This document shows positions 60,336 through 64,000 of a DNA stretch of 64,000 nucleotides, piece by piece (the first letter of the stretch is position 1; each line of letters starts with the position of its first letter). Position numbers and translations under genes: made by a program. This DNA is from Casuarius casuarius (Eukaryota > Chordata > Aves > Casuariiformes > Casuariidae): contig PTFA01000024.1 in assembly GCA_003342895.1 (NCBI GenBank), positions 7,128,580-7,192,579 on the forward strand, written 5' to 3'. The notes under the pieces were generated by a model that had not been told where the DNA came from, made no database searches, and saw only the letters and a program-made list of their open reading frames with translations.

Positions 60336-63300
60336 TTTTGCTTTCAAAGTACATCTTGCTGACAAACTCACAGCCGTACCTAGCCATAACACCGATTTGT
60401 GCCTCCCTGAAAGGGAATGATTGAAGATTAGATAAAAAGACATCATTGAAAATATTGTCAATCATGTTGTCCTACTTAAAATCAAATTTCTTCTAAATTT
60501 AAGCAAAATTGTTATATAGATACATTTCTTCTACTCAGAATATGCCTCCTTCTTGCCAAGTTCTGCATTATGTCATTTCTAAATAAAACACGAGGAATAT
60601 CATGGGAGTCCTGAGGAATAACAAAGTGATGTGATGCAGCATAAGAACATGAAAAGACCATAAAAATTATTATTCAAGTACAAAGACATTTTTGTCTACA
60701 AGCAATGCAATACTGGGGGAAAAAAGGCAGTAAAAGTTTTTAAATTAAAATACATTTTTGTCTAAACAGAAATATAAGAGTATGACCAGTAATGTTTAAA
60801 TTTTATGGGACAGTTTTCTAGATGCAAAATAAGTTGGGATTTTTAAAGGATTTGGGGGAAGGTGTTTAAGAGAAAAGAGAGACAGAAAGATTAATAGCAT
60901 AAACTGCAACATGATTCCATTTTCCAAAAGCTTTGGAAAAGATCTCTAAGGCAGGACAGAAATAAAAGTTTGAAACCTGGAAAGTTGCTGCAATACCTGA
61001 ATTATTGCTCTCCAGCCAAATCTACTTACAACTTTGATAAATATGCGTAATTCCCCCCTTCTCTCTCTTGGATGAGCACCAAAACATCAGCTCTTTAAGG
61101 CAAAAAATGCTCATCGTAATACTCCTAGTGATTTTATGATGATAAGCTCACATTGGTATACACCTGTGTAGGCACAAACTGGACCTTATTAACTCACAGA
61201 CATTTTATGTCTCTGTTGTCTTCAATTCTAGAAATGTCAAGGAGGTTTCAGGTAAAACCACACGGTTAGATAATTAGATCATTCAAAACCAGCTAATTAG
61301 ATAATTCAGAAGTGTTGGAAGAGTGAAGTTCTGTAAGACCTTGAACGATGTCAAGCTGCAGATGTGTTAAATAACGCTAGAGCAGGCACCGAAAAGTGGT
61401 GTGTCACCTGTTACAGAAAATGTCTCTCTGGATTTTCTCTAGGAACTTCTCTCTAAGGAACTTTTCACAAGAGCGTTGCTGAGCTGCGTGGTAGTCATTT
61501 CGTGAAAGGGTTGGACCTGTCTCGTATGAGCTGCACGGTGACAATGCCAAAAATGACAGGGTGTGGAAACATGCTGGTAAAATGCCAAATTCTCTTAAAA
61601 ATGTATTTCCCCCTAAATTTAGCATTTTGTCCAAACAGATTGGGGGAATAATAACCTGCAGGTATGGACAGGTAGGCCCAACAAGGAGGACAAAATGAAA
61701 GCTTCACCAAGAAACGCCGCTGCTGGCCTGCTGTGCTGAGGGAAGCGGGAGCTCTTCGAATAGGCGCAACTAGACACTTGGAGTCTTTTAATTCCCGATT
61801 TACAAACAGCTAGCAATACAAAGAATTGCTGTGAAGAACTGTGACTTTATTGCTGCCTCACTGAGTGTTATTTATAAAGGTGACACCGTTTTTTAATTTT
61901 TTCCTCAAAGGTTAGACAAAGCAGGAAAGAATTGCTTCGATACTTCCTATGAGCTATTGCTTAAAGGGGAGCCACAATTAACCCGCTAGAGACAAGTAGC
62001 CTTCTGGCAATGTCACGATAACAAACATCATCCTCAAGGTGGTAAAACTAGAGCATGTGAAAGATGTGAAAGTACAACAAAGCTCTAGAGTGTGCTCAGG
62101 GTCTAGAAAATACGAGCTCTGAGCCAAAATTGAACGAGCTGGCTTTGTTCAGTGCACAGAAGATTGAAGGGAGGTGCAGCAACACTCCTGAAATATGTAA
62201 AAGGCTGGGTGAAAGGACAGGTGATAAATTTTTTTCCCTGTCTACCAGATAGGACAAGAAATAATGGGCTTGATTTGCAGCAAGGAAGATTCATGTTAAA
62301 CACTGTGAAAACTTTTGTATGATAAGGGCAGTTCAGCATGACCTTGGAGAGCACTCGAATCTGGAGCAAGAGCCGCTTTTGAGCGCAGGTGAGATGAACA
62401 TCTCGCCAAGTGAAGTGGAGTTGATTTTGCCTCAGGTAGGGGAAAACAAATAAATGACCTCCCAGAGGTTCTGTTCCCTTACACTACACATTTCTTTTCC
62501 CATTATTTAACTGCCACGGATAAAGTTATTAGAGCACATTCATCTTAATATATTAGAAGCAAAACCTGCAGATGCTGAAACACTGGAAGTGTTTTCTTGA
62601 AATTACCTTCTTGAAATTGAGTTTGATCACTCTGAAGCTTTCACTCATGTACCATACATAAAAAAAAATTGTATCATTGCATAGAAGTTACACTAGATAT
62701 CTGAAAAGGTGCAAGCGTGGGTTTCTGAAAAAGCGGGAAGAGCGGAAAGCTGAAGGAGTCTCTATGAGAGTAGTGTTATTTCGGTGTCAGAATAGGGAAC
62801 TGTATCGCAGAGCCTGTGGAAAGGTAAGGTCCATGTGAGCTGTGCGTGCACTGGAGTGTCCTATACCCGCCGAAGGAGTGAGTACCGAACGAGCAGCCCT
62901 CCTACGCACCCGCAGCAAAGCTGCTTAGGAATAAACTGCTTACATTTTGCTTGCAGTTTTGGGATTCTTAGCTCTTAGCGGACTGGAGAGCTTGGATCTG
63001 GAGTTCATGGGAACTCCTGATTCTATGAGAAACCTTTTTTTTCCCCCAGAGAGATGTCCTGATTTCAATTAAACTTTCCACAGGAGGATTTCCTGGCATT
63101 CAGACTAGAACTGTGATCAGAGAGAAACATGGTTGCACCAGGCCCAGAGCAAGCATTTGGACTTGCATTGCCAACATCTACTGGGCTAATAACTATTCTG
63201 AGGTGTACCTGTCCCTCCTCCCTAAGCTCCTACATCTTTTCCCTCAATGATAAAAATCAGCTTCCACATAGCTATTTTCAAAATTTTCTCCGAAAACAAG

Positions 63301-64000
63301 GCACTGTCTTAATATCCTAGCCTGGTTATTGTATTCCACCTATTTGCAGCTTTATCTAGCTACTTGATCATAGCTGATTTTGCACTCCTGAATAATGACA
63401 GCATTTCTATCTTACCTGTTTCAAACTGTGGTCTGCGCTTTTTGACTTTAAAGTGAAGCTTAATCCTGCCACCTTGTGCTCAAGAAAATTAGCACACTTC
63501 TGTATTTTGAGAAAGGGAGAAGACTAAAAAAGGGGGGGAGAAAAGTTAGCTGCACCTACCATCTTTCTGATAAGAAAAGGAATTAAATGGCCCTAGGATC
63601 TAATGCTCTATGGATCTAATCCATCCAATTGGATGGTGCCTGAGGTGTCTTCCTGGAACCTCCTCACCAGAGCAATCACCGTTCCGGGGGAGGCTACAGC
63701 GTGTCATTTTTCACATCCCCACAAGGTTTCAAAGGTGCGGGGTTTCACTGGCGTCCCCAGCCGTCTAATAAAAATAAGGCACGTAATTCAGCCTCTTGGC
63801 CCATAATCTGTTCCTGTCTGATGGCCAGAGGTCTTAGTCCCGGAGTTCCTGGCAGCGCACTGTTACGTTTGTTTGCAGTGTCCTACAAGAGCTCTCTCTT
63901 CTCATCACGCATGGGGTGGAGGGAAGGATCCTCCTCATTTATAACAAAAGCCAGTATTTTTGGAGAAGAGCAGTAAAAGTAATGATTGAAAGGAACACAA
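60336..64000. other. Upstream flank or 5' UTR intron of NTRK2
   Basis: AT-rich, non-coding in appearance. One CR1 fragment (about 62110-62495) was recognised. No neighbouring gene or exon was recognised before the window end, and short open frames here show no family features. Confidence 0.7.
62110..62495 (+). mobile_element. CR1 LINE fragment, 3' end of the element, sense on plus strand
   Basis: The plus strand follows the CR1 reverse-transcriptase C-terminal and 3' region: GAGCTGGCTTTGTTCAG near the start, GATAGGACAAGAAATAATGG at about 62250, then TTTGCAGCAAGGAAGATT. Near the end it reads TTGCCTCAGGTAGGGG and AAATGACCTCCCAGAGGT. The frame is broken by stops and indels, so it is an inactive, 5'-truncated copy. 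CR1 is the main LINE of birds and reptiles, supporting a sauropsid genome. Comparison is from memory of the consensus. Confidence 0.75.

Overview
This is a vertebrate nuclear window, almost certainly from a bird, and it is dominated by one gene on the minus strand: NTRK2, which encodes TrkB, the BDNF/NT-4 receptor tyrosine kinase. Eight coding exons can be assembled with canonical GT-AG junctions and matching phases. They encode 366 complete codons: the end of the signal peptide, the Cys-rich LRR N-cap, three leucine-rich repeats, the LRR C-cap and both Ig-like domains, including the neurotrophin-binding one. The variable residues (for example [14 protein letters not shown] in the first Ig domain and HFMSVPGDG after the second) follow the avian rather than the mammalian TrkB pattern as I remember it. 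CR1 retrotransposon relics also fit a sauropsid genome. The transmembrane, juxtamembrane and kinase exons, and the alternative TrkB-T1 exon, lie beyond position 1 and are not in the window.

Layout from right to left, the direction of transcription. 60.3-64 kb is upstream flank or 5' UTR intron with one sense CR1 fragment. 58.75-60.33 kb is a CpG-rich promoter and exon 1 region, broken by a 900-base assembly gap (59033-59932) that removes the start codon. Exon 1 ends at 58874. Starting 124 bases after its donor there is an uninterrupted (CCCG)n array of about 10.1 kb (48633-58749), followed by unique CpG-rich sequence (about 48.05-48.63 kb). The rest of intron 1 runs to 32355. Exons 2, 3 and 4, one LRR each, are at 32280-32354, 31972-32043 and 25178-25246. 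Exon 5 (LRR C-cap) is at 20905-21059, exons 6 and 7 (first Ig domain) at 8193-8329 and 5498-5630, and exon 8 (second Ig domain) at 3655-3954. The introns hold simple repeats, old CR1 and other ancient repeat remnants, and much sequence in which I recognise nothing.

The standout observation is the pure (CCCG)n/(CGGG)n array inside the CpG island, at the start of the first intron after coding exon 1. On the transcribed strand it reads (GGGC)n: one CpG and one GC-box core every 4 bases, G-quadruplex-capable, and the same tetrapeptide in every frame. It is either an extreme real expansion, formally like the intronic GC-rich expansions of human disease genes, or an assembly or consensus artefact next to a sequencing gap. 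The sequence alone cannot decide this. I see no bacterial-type systems, CRISPR arrays, tRNA or rRNA genes, and no second protein-coding gene.
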